Assembly (NCBI RefSeq): GCF_905171775.1
Contig: NC_053491.1
Coordinates: 231,168,383 to 231,232,382, forward strand
Source of the DNA: Rana temporaria
Taxonomy: Eukaryota > Chordata > Amphibia > Anura > Ranidae
DNA length: 64,000 nucleotides
Reading direction: 5' to 3'
The first letter of the stretch is position 1; each line of letters starts with the position of its first letter. The notes below the pieces were generated by a model. That model saw only the letters and a program-made list of their open reading frames with translations. It was not told the DNA's origin and ran no database searches. Position numbers and translations under genes: made by a program. Positions 1-33,898 of this stretch are shown here, one piece after another.

Positions 1-503
1 ACGCGAGGAATATGCAAATGAGGAGTTCCGCCGATTCAGAAACGAACGCCCGCCGCTTTTTTTTTAGGTCGTTTGCGTTCGGCTTTTTCCGGCTGATAGT
101 TACCCCTGCTATATGCGGCGTATCCTATGTTAAGTATGGCCGTCGTTCCGGGTCAAATTTTGAATTTTTTACATCGTTTGCGCAAGTCGGTCGCGAATAC
201 GGATGGACGTAATTTACATTCACGTCGAAACCTAGCGACGTCATTTGGAGCAATGCACGCTGGGAAATTTAGCCGGCGGCGCATGCGCAGTTCGATCGGC
301 GTGGGGACACGCCTGATTTAAATAGTAAACTCCCCCTAGCCGCGGAATTTGAATTCCGCCGGGGGATTTACGATCCGCCGGCGCAACTTTAGAGGCAAGT
401 GCTTTCTGAATACAGCACTTGCCTCAAAAACTTGCGCCGGCGGATCGTAAATCAGATAGATTACGCGGATCTAAAGATCAGCTAATCTATCTGAATCTAG
501 CCC
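1..503. mobile_element. Harbinger-like MITE, right part (left end outside window)
   Basis: Same family as 18142..18877: it shares the ACATTTACATTC/CGTCGAAA-type interior, AGGCAAGTGCTTTCTGAAT and its inverse copy, and ends TGAATCTAGCCC at 503. The left end is cut by the window. Confidence 0.7.
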
Positions 504-919
504 GATGTGTCTTTTTTTGAAGCCAAAAGGATATATTTCACTAACTACTAAGCACCAACAGACACTATACTGAAAATCCTTGCATATCCATATTCTCCAG
601 GAGGAAAATGACCTCACAACCTCCACCCTTTACATTACTTCTTGTCAACTAAGACATGAGCTCAGTTGAAAGATCGGCACCAAAACATCACCACAATATG
701 GACATACAAAAATAGAAAAGAGTTGGGACTTTACAAGTGCCGAAACCTCCTCTCAGAATAATCCTCCATACACAAGCATAGTGCTTTATTACTTCATCTA
801 CTACGTTTTCCATGGCCGCCGCTGCAAAATATCAAGTGCTTCTGGGTATAGAGGGAGGTTGTGATTTCCCCCATATTGCAGAGGCACTGGCCCAAGTGCC
901 GTCGCATGACGCTCCTTCT
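504..919. other. Unannotated intergenic stretch
   Basis: No coding potential, tandem structure or terminal repeats recognised. The stretch 1276..2021 is the same. Confidence 0.4.
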
Positions 920-1275
920 AAATTTAAAGCGGAATTCCACCCAAAAGTGGAACTTCCGCTTTAAGCACTCCTCGCCCCCTTACATGCCACATTTGGCATG
1001 TCATTTTATTTTTTGAAGGGGACTTCCTGTCCCCCTTCCTGGTTCTGCTTACGGGCCTGCCTAGGCAACGCCTCCTCTTGGTAGTCTTCTGGAATACATG
1101 ACAGGTCCCAGAAGATTGCATGCACAGTGTGGGTGCCCACAGTATCAATGGAGACCCCTGAGGAGGGGGGAGAGGAGCGGGGCTCCGTGCACCCGCATCA
1201 CTGGACGGTGAGTGTCTGTTTATTAAAAGTCAGCAGCTAAACTTTTTGTAGCTGCTGACTTTTAATAAACAAAAG
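920..1275. mobile_element. MITE fragment of the AGCGGAGTTCC family
   Basis: A 42-bp hairpin AAAGCGGAATTCCACC/GGAACTTCCGCTTT at 923..962 is followed by GC-rich sequence and a second hairpin (1208..1272) shared with the element at 24637. The ends do not form a clean TTAA pair. Confidence 0.55.
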
Positions 1276-2025
1276 AAGCCTGGAACTCTTAAAAACACCA
1301 GCTATTATTCAGCAGATATTAGTATAAAGGTAGTCAGGAGGTGGTCTTTAAACAGACCCTGCCACTTAATCCTGAATGGTCAGTTTTCAGGGTCTCTTTA
1401 GGATAAATCTGTATTGAATGAATCATTTTGAGAGCCGATTTTATTTAGCTTTTTTTTGTTTTATGTTGCTTGGCTGTATTAGTACACAGATCCAGAAAAT
1501 CAAAATGAAGTCTGTACCAATCTGCATACTTATTCTAGGTCAGAGACTAAACACACTGAGCTGCAAGACACCCAGTTGACAATTATTTTCAGAAGAGGCC
1601 AGCATTGGCACCGCCATAATTTTCAGTACGGATTTACTTTAATCATATGAACAAGCAAATTGACGCTGTTGGTAATACGCCATGTATGAAAGCACTGCAA
1701 TATTTACATCAAGAGGAAGCTACAATTTCATAAATGACTTCCCTGCCCTTGCACATGCCCTATATTAATGTACTGAACTATCCCTACGTTTGCATACAGA
1801 TCATAGTCTAGATGGGTGGAGTGATAGCTACCCCAATGTAAGAGAAAACCCTGCAGGGATCTCAGAAGGTACAGAATAGAACATTTTAGGATCTGTAAAA
1901 CAGACCTGTGTCCATGTCATAACTGCTGCTTTTCCCCCCATAGAAGTGTTAAAGGGAATGAAGAACCAGGCTGATGCAGCTCAGGAGTGTCCAATACAAG
2001 AACTCTGATCGCAGAAGTGCCTTAA

Positions 2026-2374
2026 AAGGGGTTGTAAAGGTTCATTTTTTAATTTTCTAAATAGGATCCTTTAAGCTAGTGCATTGTTGGTTCACTTACC
2101 CTTTCTTTTGATTTCCCTTCTAATTTTTATTTTTCCTTTGTCTGAAATTTTCACTTCCTGTTTCTCCGCAGTAAGCTTGCCCCCCATCATCCATGGGGGT
2201 TAGTCAGCCAGAACAGCTTACTGAGGAGGAGCAGGAAGTGAGAAATTCTGACAAAGGAAAAAAACATTTAGAAGGGAAACCGAAGGAAAAGGTAAGTGAA
2301 CCAACAATGCACTAGCTTAAAGGAACCTATTTAGAGAAAAAAACAAAAAAAAAAACTATCCTTTTACAACCCCT
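2026..2374. mobile_element. Foldback MITE with TTAA flanks (349 bp)
   Basis: TTAA at 2022..2025 and 2375..2378. Nearly the whole element is an inverted repeat: AAGGGGTTGTAAAGG to CCTTTTACAACCCCT, and TAGTGCATTGTTGGTTCACTT with its inverse. It lies downstream of MXD3. Confidence 0.8.
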
Positions 2375-2463
2375 TTAAATACATTTTTAATGGAAGGGGA
2401 ATGCACCTAAAACTCTTCAACAAAAGCCTGTCATCACGGACCCTTATCTGTTCATCATAATTA

Positions 2464-3029
2464 GGATTGTCCCGATACCACTTTTTTGAGTACAAGTACC
2501 GATACTTTTTCCCCCCAAGTACTCGCCGATACCGAAACGTGTTTTTAATGGCATGTGACAGTATTTAGTTTTTTTACAAATTTTTTTTTTTACAGTGATT
2601 TTTTTTTTTTTTTTTAGGGGGGGGGGGGGTAGAGAGACTGGTTTGTAGTGGATTGTCAGTGTGTGTTTTTTTTTTTCATATTTACATTTTATTTTTTAAA
2701 TTATTTAGTGCAATTTTTTTTTCTTTTTTTTTTAATCAGCCCTGTTGGGGGGGCTTTGGTGAGATATCAGGGGTCTTAACAGACCTCTGACATCTCCCCT
2801 TTAAGACAGAGAAAGGGACTAAGGACACAGATTCCCCAGTCCCTTTCTCTGCAGCCTCAGCTGAAATGAATGGGGGGAAGCTGCTCGCCATTCATAAACT
2901 GAAGCATCGTAAACACAGGTTACGATGCTCAGTTATGTGAATGGACAGAGTCAGTGATCACTGGCTCTGTCCATTCGGAAAAGGTAGCGGATTTAGCGGC
3001 TCCTACCTCTGCTCTCCATCCTGACAAAT
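2464..3029. repeat. Degenerate repeat with homopolymer runs
   Basis: GATTGTCCCGATACCACTTT resembles the GCACCGATA-type hAT ends seen at 38960 and 46860. It is followed by T- and G-runs (2579..2630) and a palindromic AGGGGTCTTAACAGACCTCT. No boundaries determined. Confidence 0.4.
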
Positions 3030-3256
3030 TGAGGTGGGAGAGCGGCACGGAGGGAAGGGGGGGGAGAAGACGGCTCGGGGGGAGAGCACAGCACGGAGTT
3101 GGACAGAAGATGGCACGGGGGGGGAGAGAAGATGGCACGGGGGGGGGGGGGGGGGCACAGCACAGATTTGGACAGAAGACGGCAGGGGGGAGAGAAGATG
3201 GCACGGAGGGGGACAGAAGACAGCACGGGGGGGGGGGGGGGGGGAGAAGACAGCAC
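3030..3256. repeat. G-rich minisatellite with quadruplex potential
   Basis: Tandem variants of GACAGAAGATGGCACGGGGG with G-runs of 6 to 14 bases. Embedded in an older repeat at 2464..3256. Confidence 0.85.
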
Positions 3257-3463
3257 TGAGAAGACTTATATAATTTCGTACCTAAAAACTTCATATAATG
3301 TCTCACGGCTCCTTTGTAAGCGATAACATTTTGCGAGTTGCAGATATTACTATGATGTTATCCAAGAGCTGTTATTTTTTTTAATTGAATAGGTGTAGCC
3401 CTCATTAGCTATAATGCAGTTAGTTAAACCCACCGTTTGAATTTGAGTTCGAAAGGTCTAGAC

Positions 3464-3859
3464 CAGGGATCCTCAAACTACGGCCCTCCAGCTGTTGTAG
3501 AACTACACATCCCATGAGGCATTGTAACACACTGACATGACTAGGCATGATGGGAATTGTAGTTCCTGAACAACTCTCTAGAGTAGACCAGGGGTCTTCA
3601 AACTGTGGCCCGAGGGCCAGATGTGGCCCTTTGCTAGCCTTTATCCGGCCCTTGGGGCATTATTCCTCCCACTGACACCAACAATGGGGCACTATTTCTT
3701 CTACTGATACTAATGACGGGATACTTTTCCTCCTACTGATAGGGGCACTCCTTCTCCTCTTATTGACCACCAACCCTGAGGCCATACTTACAATCTGGCC
3801 CTTCTAGAGTCTGAAGGACATTAAACTGGCCCTTTGTTTGAAAAGTTTGGAGACCCCTG
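3464..3859. mobile_element. Composite hAT-type element with 8-bp TSD
   Basis: GTCTAGAC flanks the unit at 3456..3463 and 3860..3867. The left end is CAGGGATCCTCAAACTACGG from one MITE family; a second family with left end CAGGGGTCTTCAAACTGTGG starts at 3589 and gives the right end AGTTTGGAGACCCCTG. The outer pair of ends could have moved as one unit. Confidence 0.65.
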
Positions 3860-4299
3860 GTCTAGACTACTTGATCATGAAAAAATTTAACATCACACTG
3901 GGTATCTAAAAATAAAAACACACGCATTTTTACAGAACAAAACACATTTACTAAAATAGAGGTTACAATATAAAAAGCTTATTTAGAGAAGCAAATCTCT
4001 TTTCTCAGAGCCAACACCAGTATATTAAAAATGTCAGCTGAGCTCCGGAATGTAAGTAGGCTGCACCTGTTATAAAGATTGTTGAGTCCCTGTCAGGAAC
4101 GAGGACAGTTCATTGTCCTCCGAGTGTCTTAATAAAACAGCTAATCCAGGCCTGAGCAAGATGCTTGCTTTCCTCAGCAAGCGCAGGTAACATTTAAAAT
4201 GTTTCACAATTTAAAAATCCATTCTGTAAACACTGAAAAACCCTCTCGCAGGCTTAAAAATACGATGCATAAAATCGATGATTTATAAAGTAGCTGTTT

Positions 4300-5025
4300 T
4301 TTTTTTTGCAGAGGGTTATGCAAGTTTATTTGGTGTGAGAACACAAGAATGGCGTTGACAAAATCTTCAGGTGTCCTGCAGCATCTGAGCGCTCAGATTA
4401 AGGATCAAAAATAAAGATTTTTTTTTTTTTTTTTTATTATTGTGATTCTTCAAGTGCACACATAGTTTAAGTGCTTCTTTACAGGCATCCAGGAGTGCAA
4501 CCAGTGCACAGAGAGGTGGAGAAAGTTTTCCTAGCATTAAAATTGTACAATAAGTTAGGTAATCACAGTAGCACCAGTTGCTGGTTGCTTAATGCTCAAG
4601 GTTCTCTCCCAGCAAGTCTTCTGGGCCAGATAGTCCAGTAAGGGTCGTGTATCTATGCATCTTTAAGAAAGCCATTCAGCCCCACAGCTTGTAATATGTA
4701 CTTTAACCAATGACCTGAAAAACGTATCCATATAACTAAAAACGGTGTAGCTGAACAGAAAGTATCCAGTGACCATAGCATTACTGGCGTATACCCCACC
4801 ATTTAAAAGTTCTTAATAAGAGCCAAAAAATAAAATAAAAATGGTAGCAGAAGTCCAAGGTTTGAAAAGAGCTGCTATGCCAACACTGGGTTCCCCCTTA
4901 TAATAGGGTAGTTATGCAACCATTGCATCCTCACTTCTTCGAGAGACAATACAAGTGTTTCTGCTACCAAGATTGCTAGCTAAAAACGTGTTACTGCTGT
5001 ATCAGTCTTTGCATGCTTGCTGCCG
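4300..5025 (-). other. MXD3: MXD3 3' UTR with candidate poly(A) signal
   Basis: Minus-strand sequence after the stop codon is non-repetitive and has no further coding. AATAAA on the minus strand lies at 4330..4325, followed downstream by low-complexity sequence. A second AATAAA inside an A-rich run at 4438..4433 is an alternative. The exact cleavage site cannot be decided here. Confidence 0.55.
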
Positions 5026-27069
<22,044 letters not shown>

Positions 27070-27540
27070 GGGCCCGGGATGTCAGTGAGATGCTATGAGC
27101 TCTCCAGGGAGGGTCCGAGCTGTCACTGGAGATGAGGCTGAGGGGCCGCCCGCTGTGTTGTCAGCCCGCGGAGGAACTATTATTTCCCTACACAATGCAT
27201 GTAACTGACACCGAGCAACCCCGCCCACGACACGCCCCTCCGCTCACACCTCCTTCTCCTCTCCAACCGTAGCCAAGCCGCCGTCCTGCTTCTATGACAG
27301 CTCACAACCCGCCGCCCTCACCCCCGGCCCGGTCCCGTCTACCCCGGAGTGTATGTGTCCGTGTACGACAGCCCTGACCTCTGTTTCCATAGAGCTTCCT
27401 GAAACGGGCGGAGACTCCGGGAGGGCGGCGCTCTGATTCGCTATTGGAAACACAAAGGCGTGGCTAGACGGCTAGACGTCACTCCAGATGGCAACAGACT
27501 TTAGGCGGGAATGGAGAATTCTTTCAAATTTCAAAATTCC
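27070..27540 (-). promoter_or_regulatory. MXD3: MXD3 promoter / CpG-rich 5' region
   Basis: The region upstream of the start codon is GC- and CpG-rich compared with the AT-rich surroundings. It carries GC boxes (GGGCGG at 27406..27411 and 27423..27428), an inverted CCAAT box (ATTGG at 27443..27447) and an E2F-type core (GGCGGGAA at 27504..27511). Two TTTGAA-like hexamers (27523..27535 on the minus strand) lie beyond. No TATA box stands out. The transcription start is not determined. Confidence 0.6.
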
Positions 27541-27834
27541 AGTTGAGGGGAAATAGTGACATAGAGCTGCTTGTACTATGGGCAGGTTATACAGACAATG
27601 GCTTCACACTTCACACTGCCCCACTCTACTGCTTATGCCTTATGATAACAAAGGTCCACTGGTTATTTATTTTCTTCAATACTAAAATAAGTCTAAGGAG
27701 CTCCAGCTAGGGTTACCACCTGTCCAGGATTCACCCGGACAGTTCGGGTTTGGAATCATGTGTCCGGGTTTCAGACACAATATTTACACTGGACTATGGC
27801 TTCCCAGCAGGGTGGTGGCTGCAGTTGTCTAAGC

Positions 27835-28101
27835 TAAAAGCCCATTCACATCTAGGCGACAAAACGCCGGACGCTTGTGCCGCTAGAGGGGAGAATTCCC
27901 ATTGCTGTCTATGGAGATGGTTCACATCTCATAGACGCCTGTCGCCTGAAAAATAGTCCCGGACCCTTTTTTTCAGGCGACATTGGCGTTCGGCCATTGA
28001 TAGCAATGGGAAGGATTTGAAGAAAAAAAAAGATACACTATTCGCGGCAAAATACGCCGCGCACGCGGCGTTGCTTGTCGCGGAGGTGTGAATGCAGCCT
28101 A
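27835..28101. mobile_element. MITE (CATTCACA family)
   Basis: Inverted ends AAGCCCATTCACATCTAGGC and GGAGGTGTGAATGCAGCCTA, with GCGACA motifs inside. A related inverted copy is at 39471..39743. Confidence 0.6.
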
Positions 28102-28466
28102 AGAGTGTCTGTTACACTCTCTTTCACATTGCCCAACGCCAGCGCTAACAACCCCTCCCAGACACAGACGGAGAGAGATCTGCACCTCTTCCCCCCCTAC
28201 CCTTCTGTGTCTGCCCACACTCCAATCCCCAGCACTGTGCCTCAGAATAGGAAAGTAAGGTGGGGCCGGAAATTTCAAGTCCAGCAGCCTCAGATACATC
28301 TGGATGAGAGGTGCTGACTGCCAAGGGGTGGGTGAGTGAGCTCACCATCCATCTCTGTGTGACTGAAGTCTCCCCCCCCCTCTTCTCTCCAGCCTCTGAG
28401 TGAGTACACTAAGGTAAATCAGAGTTCTCAGAGCACCCCTTAGAGCAGGGTTCCCCAGAGGCCATA

Positions 28467-28860
28467 GTGTTTCCATTACATCTATACATCAGAGTTTCCC
28501 CTTACATCAGAGTCCTCTCTGTACATCAAAGTTGTCAGTGTTTCCCCTTACATCAAAGTCCTCTCTGTACATCAGAGTTGTCAGTGTTTCCCCTTACATC
28601 AAAGTCCTCTCTGTACATCAGAGTTGACAGTGTTTCCCCTTACATCAGAGTCCTCTCTGTACATCAGAGTTGTCAGTGTTTCCCCTTACATCAGAGTCCT
28701 CTCTGTACATCAGAGTTGTCAGTGTTTCCCCTTACATCAGAGTTGTCAGAGTTTCCCCTTACATCAGAGTCCTCTCTATACATCAGAGTTGTCAGTGTTT
28801 CCCTTAAATCAGAGTCCTCTCTGTACATCAGACTTCTCAGTGTCCCCCCTTAAATCAGGG
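28467..28860. repeat. 46-bp minisatellite
   Basis: About eight copies of a unit close to GTTGTCAGTGTTTCCCCTTA plus CATCAGAGTCCTCTCTGTAC. The unit is open in some frames, giving spurious repeat peptides. Intergenic, just upstream of MXD3. Confidence 0.88.
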
Positions 28861-29004
28861 TTCACAGAGCAGCCCTTATGTTAGAGGCCCCCTTTACAGT
28901 GTAAAGGAACTCTGCGAGTTCAGATGTAAAAGGGGAACTCTGTAGACTCTGATGTAAAGGGGGACTCCTGCGAATAACTTTATATGATTAGAAATGTTAT
29001 TTAA

Positions 29005-29400
29005 CCACTTACAGACCAGCCGCCGCAGTTTTACGTCGGCTGTTTAAAGAGGAATACCGTTGTTATGGCAGCAGCTACCATAACCCTGGTATCCTCTTCT
29101 TCAGCGGATGGTCTGCTACAAGATAAAAGTGGTCTCTGTGGCGGATACGCCGTGAGATCACTTTTATCGGCGATGATAGAGGGCCTCCTCCCACCATTCT
29201 CCGGTGCCCTCTGCCGCTTACCGGAGCCATCGGCAGCGGCGGAGGCGATCGTGTCTGCTCCCTTGTTGTGTATGGAGACAAGTGAGTGGAAGATGGTCCC
29301 CACCCGTCTCCATAGCACTGCAGGGCGGAAGCGACGTCAAAACGTCACTTCCGCCCATAGCTCTTTAAAGGGCCATTTTTATTTTTTTAGAATGACATAA
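29005..29400. mobile_element. piggyBac-like MITE fragment (left end)
   Basis: Begins TTAACCACTTACAGACCAGC at 29001, matching the CCACTT-type end, and continues with GC-rich sequence containing an imperfect palindrome. No matching right end with TTAA was found, so it is truncated or fused to the next repeat. Confidence 0.45.
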
Positions 29401-29920
29401 AAAAAAAATGTTATTGCATTTTTGTGTAAAAATTAGGTTTAAGGTCTTTTTGACCCCAGATCTCATATTTAAGAGGACCTGTCATTTTTTTCTATTATAA
29501 GGGATGTTTACAGTGTCAAAATAAAGAAAATAAATAAGGAAAAAAAATAAGGAAAAAACATTTTTTTTTTGGCTAGAAAATTTCTTAGAACCCCCAAACA
29601 TTAAATATATTTTTTTTCTAACACCCTGGAGAATAAAAAGGCGGTCGTTGCAATACGTTTTGTCACACCATATTTACGCAGCGGTCTTACGAGCACACTT
29701 TTTTGGGAAAAAAATAAGACAACAGTAAATTTAGCCCAATTTTTTTTTATATTGTGAAAGATGATGTTGCGCCGAGTAAATTGATACCCAACATGTCACA
29801 CTTCAAAGTTGAGCCCGCCTGTAGAATGGCGACAAACTTTTACCCTTAAAAATCTCCATAGGCGACGTTTAAAAAATTCTACAGGTTGCATGTTTTGAGT
29901 GCCAGTATTAAATTTAAAGA
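29401..29920. mobile_element. Fragment of the GCGACAAA-family interior
   Basis: Shares GACCCCAGATCTCATATTTA, GAACCCCCAAACATTA and TTGATACCCAACATGTCACA with the copies at 11881 and 58859. No terminal repeats found. Confidence 0.6.
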
Positions 29921-29929
29921 GTAAAGTCT

Positions 29930-31060
29930 TTGAACCCCAATAGTGATGAACAATAGGGGTATAAAAAGTAAAGTCCCAAATGTGTAGAGTGGATCACATC
30001 AGAACCCACAGATAAAATAAACAGCACCACCGTGAATATGACTTCTGTGAGGAAACCACCACCTTATGGAAAGCCGCTTACCGGAACAACCAGATTTATA
30101 GGCATATAAATATAAACTCCATCCACGGACTGACACCGGATTAACAGGAAATCCAATGGGCAGATATCCAAAGGTAAGCTCACTTGCTCATAGATAAAAG
30201 GTCTTGCTTTGTTCAATGGTAATTCACAGGGCAGTCCTGATCCTCCTCCTCTGGGGTCCCTTCCTGGTGATCATAGATCAGCCTTGCCCCCCAATCCCTC
30301 CTCCCAGGATTTAATTGACAGAAGCAGAAGCCAATGTCCCCCGTTGCTGACTCAGTCCCTGTGGGTAGAGGAAGAGGGGCGAGAGGAAATGCAGAAAGCC
30401 TGTGACTGCCCTTCTCAGGGGGGTCAAAACAGGCTTATATGATGAAGTTATCCTGCAGAGCAGCTGAGAAGATCCTCCGTCTCTCACACCTTCTATGGCT
30501 CCAACCACGGCTCACAGGTCCTTCCAGGAGTATCACAGGCATGTGTGTATAGTGTTGAATACACACTCAAAGTGAGGGTGCGTGTGCCGCAATGGAAAAG
30601 AAACAGAAAAAGTTCCATAGTGCAGGCGTTTAAAAATCAAGAGGGTTTATTGTGGGTATAAAATACAAACTCTCGTGTTCAGCGAGAGGTAATAAAATAT
30701 CCTTGCAAGGAATTATAAAACAAAGTAGCTCCGTTTGACGTCAAGCCGCCTATGGGATAGAAAAAACACACATGCGCAATGTTGCCCAACGATGTTGCGT
30801 GTCGCCCAACGATTGTTTCGTCACACTGACATCATCAGTGCCACATGCAGTATTGCATGCCATAGAAATTAATGTGGAACAAATTATCTTTGTTTCCATT
30901 GACTTCTATGGGGAAACTCGCTTTGATATGTAAGCATTCTCCTGGAACAGATTATGCTCGTAATCCGGGAACCTGTATAAGTTTATGGTTTGTAATCTGT
31001 GCAGTTTCATAGTAGTGCGGTGTATGCTCGTAATCCAAGGTTCCACTATATATCTTTTTA
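29930..31060. repeat. Dispersed repeat of unknown class
   Basis: Contains GGTTTATTGTGGGTATAAAA and a TTTCGTCACACTGACATCATCAG segment typical of frog dispersed repeats, then TTGACTTCTATGGGGAAACTC (30898). No ORF or ends recognised. Confidence 0.35.
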
Positions 31061-32053
31061 TGTAGCACCCCCTTACTTTCAGTATGGGCACTACACTAAA
31101 GTTAGTGGGGAATGGGAGAGTTATCTTGCTCCCATTCACTATTTGGTTAAATTGTGGGACTTCTGTCATTCCAGAAATGTCCACTGGGTCAGTCTGTGGT
31201 CCAGGGATGCAATATCATCCCTGGCCAGCAGTTGGCGCCAGAGGGGTTCTGGCAGAGTAAGTTTCTCCAGCAGCCAATCAGAGGAGCTTTTCCCTCGCGG
31301 GGGCGTGCTGGAGAGGAGTATATCTGTGACAGGTGTCATGTGTTCTAAAATCTTCGCGGGGTCCTGTTCCAGGTGTGGCATCCACCTTCAGGGTGCGCGC
31401 ATTCCATGGACCCCGCCGGCGTGGCCCACCTGGCCATGATTGCAGACTACTTGGGACCTCACCCGGAGGTACCAGGGGACCACAGCGACTTGCTGTGTTC
31501 CCGATTATACTGAAAAGATCCCAGGCTGGGTGCCGTTCGATTGGGGAGTCGGTTTGAGGGGGACCCGGAGGCAGGTCGTCCAACAGAGCCTGAACAAACC
31601 AATTGGGGATCCGGTGACCAGAGTACTGACAGGTATGTTTGCTGTCATCTGGTGACCGATGCAGAAATCTACTGGGAGGATTCGCTCCATCTATCTATCT
31701 AGCTCAGTTATTGTAATTGGCCTGTGACAGAGGCCCTGAGCCGGGTCTGTGAGAGTGGCCTGTTCCTCCCAGAAATCCTAAGTGGCGTCTCGGCTGCCAG
31801 GCCTGTAAAGAGAGGTCTGTCCGCGGGCACTTTACCCACTCAGTTAGAGTGGCGACGAGTTACAAATTGGTACTATGCAGAGCAGTACCGACTGCTCTAT
31901 TTAATATCCAGGTCTGATACTGCAAGGTTCTTCCTCTCTCTCTACTCATCAACTTTGTCCTTCCCAAATTGATGTTGATGTTGGCCTGGAAAATAAAGCA
32001 TTGGAAAAACCCTTTATTCACTGTCTGGACCTTCGCTCACTATTTGTCCCTAC

Positions 32054-33306
32054 CAGTGGCGGGTCGTTCATAGAGGGCGCTGGAGCGCCGCCCCCTCTGG
32101 CTCTCACCGCCACTGAAATAACATAGATTCATGCATTGCACTAATCTATGTTATTATCGCTGCTGTTATTCAGATGGTCGGCGCTCATGTCCGGCCATCT
32201 GAATAACGCCAGCTGGTTGGCTGTACGGAAATGTCTATCAAAGCCAACAGCTCTGATAGGCTTTCCCAATACAGCCCTCAGGTCCCGGAAGCTTATTCTC
32301 GGAGCGCACAGACTGTACGCCCCTTGGATAAGATGACAGGCGTCTCAGCCAATCAGGTTGGCCGGTTCTGGCTACCGGTAACCTGATTGGCTGAGACGCC
32401 TGTCAGTCATCGAGGGCGGGAGAAGACATCGTGGGACGTGGATGCTTGACTCCAGTAAAGGTAAGTGCCGGGCGGGGGGAAAGCAATTTACAGGGCACAG
32501 TGGGAACAATTGGCACAGCGGCGACCATTAAAGGGCACAGTGGTGACAATGGATGGCACAGTGGCTGCGTTTAATGGCATGGTACAGTGGTGACAATGGA
32601 TGGCACAGTGGCTGCGTTTAATGGCATGGCACAGTGGTGACAATGGATGGCACAGTGGCTGCGTTTAATGGCTTGGCACAGTGGTGACAATGGATGGCAC
32701 AGTGGCTGCGTTTAATGGCATGGCACAGTGGTGACAATGGATGGCACAGTGGCTGCATTTAATGGCATGGCACAGTGGTGACAATGGATGGCACAGTGGC
32801 TGCGTTTAATGGCATGGCACAGTGGTGACAATGGATGGCACAGTGGCTGCGTTTAATGGCTTGGCACAGTGGTGAAAATGGATGGCACAGTGGCTGCGTT
32901 TAATGGCATGGCACAGTGGTGACAATGGATGGCACAGTGGCTGCGTTTAATGGCATGGCACAGTGGTGACAATGGATGGCACAGTGGCTGCGTTTAATGG
33001 CATGGCACAGTAGTGCGAATTGATGGCACAGTGACTGCATTTGATGGCATGGCACAGTGACTGCGTTTAATGGCATGGCACAGTGGTGCGAATTGATGGC
33101 ACAGTGGCTGCATTTGATGGCATGGCACAGTGGTGCAAATTGATGGCACAGTGGCTGCGTTTGATGGCATGGCACAGTGGTGCAAATTGATGGCACAGTG
33201 GCTGCGTTTGATGGCATGGAACAGTGGCTGCGTTTGGGCACAGTGAGACTGCAATTTTTTTTTTCCTTTGTGCCCCCCCAAAAATGTTGAGCACCAGCCG
33301 CCACTG
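32054..33306. mobile_element. hAT-type non-autonomous element carrying a 47-bp minisatellite
   Basis: GTCCCTAC occurs at 32046..32053 and 33307..33314. The ends are CAGTGGCGG and, inverted, CAGTGGCGGCTGGTGC. The left part has a palindromic segment near 32340..32410; the right two-thirds is a minisatellite. Confidence 0.88.
32490..33240. repeat. 47-bp minisatellite inside the hAT element
   Basis: The unit is close to ATGGCACAGTGGCTGCGTTT plus AATGGC and ATGGCACAGTGGTGACAATGG; the starts at 32551 and 32598 are 47 bp apart. About 15 imperfect copies are present, with variants toward the right end (GTGCGAATTG). Confidence 0.88.
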
Positions 33307-33898
33307 GTCCCTACAATTGCACCCCTAGACAACGCCAGGGTAACTTAAATAGGCCGATCCCAAATCAACCAGCGGCTCCTTCGGGGGTAGCACTAAATAA
33401 ATATTCCATGTTATATGTATCTTCTACTTTTTTAATCCACTCCCTTGTTGTAGGACTTTCGATTTATTGCCAGTGTATTGGTATCAGAATTTTGGCTGCG
33501 TTCATCATGCGAGGTATCAATGATTCTTATACTTCCCAACTTTCTGAGATGGGAATGAGGGACACCTATGATAAAAAGGTATGTAGTCATACCACGTCCC
33601 CTTAAAGGAGAATAAAAAAAAAAAATAAAAAAAATTGGTCTGTCTGTCCTCAGACTCTAACCACACCCCCTTCCCAGCCACACCCACTATCCCACGCCGC
33701 ATTTTTCTATTACGCGATGCCATGCCCACAAACGAATGCCCTGCCCCCTAATTATAAAAAGACTCCGCCAAAATGCAAAAAGTGTCCCGGATTTTGTTTC
33801 TTTGCAATGTTGCCAACTATGTGAAAGGTGGCAAATGTGACAACGGGGGGAGGAATCCAATCAGCGGAAGTTCCATTTCTAGGTGGAACTCCTCTTTA

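Larger units (their letters stand above)
31061..33392 (+). mobile_element. Probable solo LTR (interrupted by a hAT element)
   Basis: Starts TGTAGCACCCCCTTAC at 31061 and ends GGGGTAGCA at 33392 (TG...CA). The inside has promoter-like sequence (GAGTATATCTG near 31318) and AATAAAGCA near 31991, as in an LTR. Removing the hAT insertion leaves about 1.1 kb. No target duplication, primer-binding site or internal retroelement gene was found, so the class is uncertain. Confidence 0.4.

Noticed and set aside
2929..3306. Proline- or glycine-rich open frames on both strands
   Set aside because: They come from the G-rich minisatellite.
28467..28860. CRISPR-like regular direct repeats
   Set aside because: Units are contiguous with no unique spacers; the host is a vertebrate.
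28467..28884. Repetitive proline/serine-like open frames
   Set aside because: They are readings of the 46-bp minisatellite, open in more than one frame.
30999..31583. Overlapping open frames of 100-146 codons
   Set aside because: They lie in the probable LTR, several frames are open at once, and no retroelement protein motif is present.
32900..33332. His/Cys-rich repeat proteins on the minus strand
   Set aside because: Three frames are open at once because the 47-bp minisatellite lacks stops; no start context or homology.
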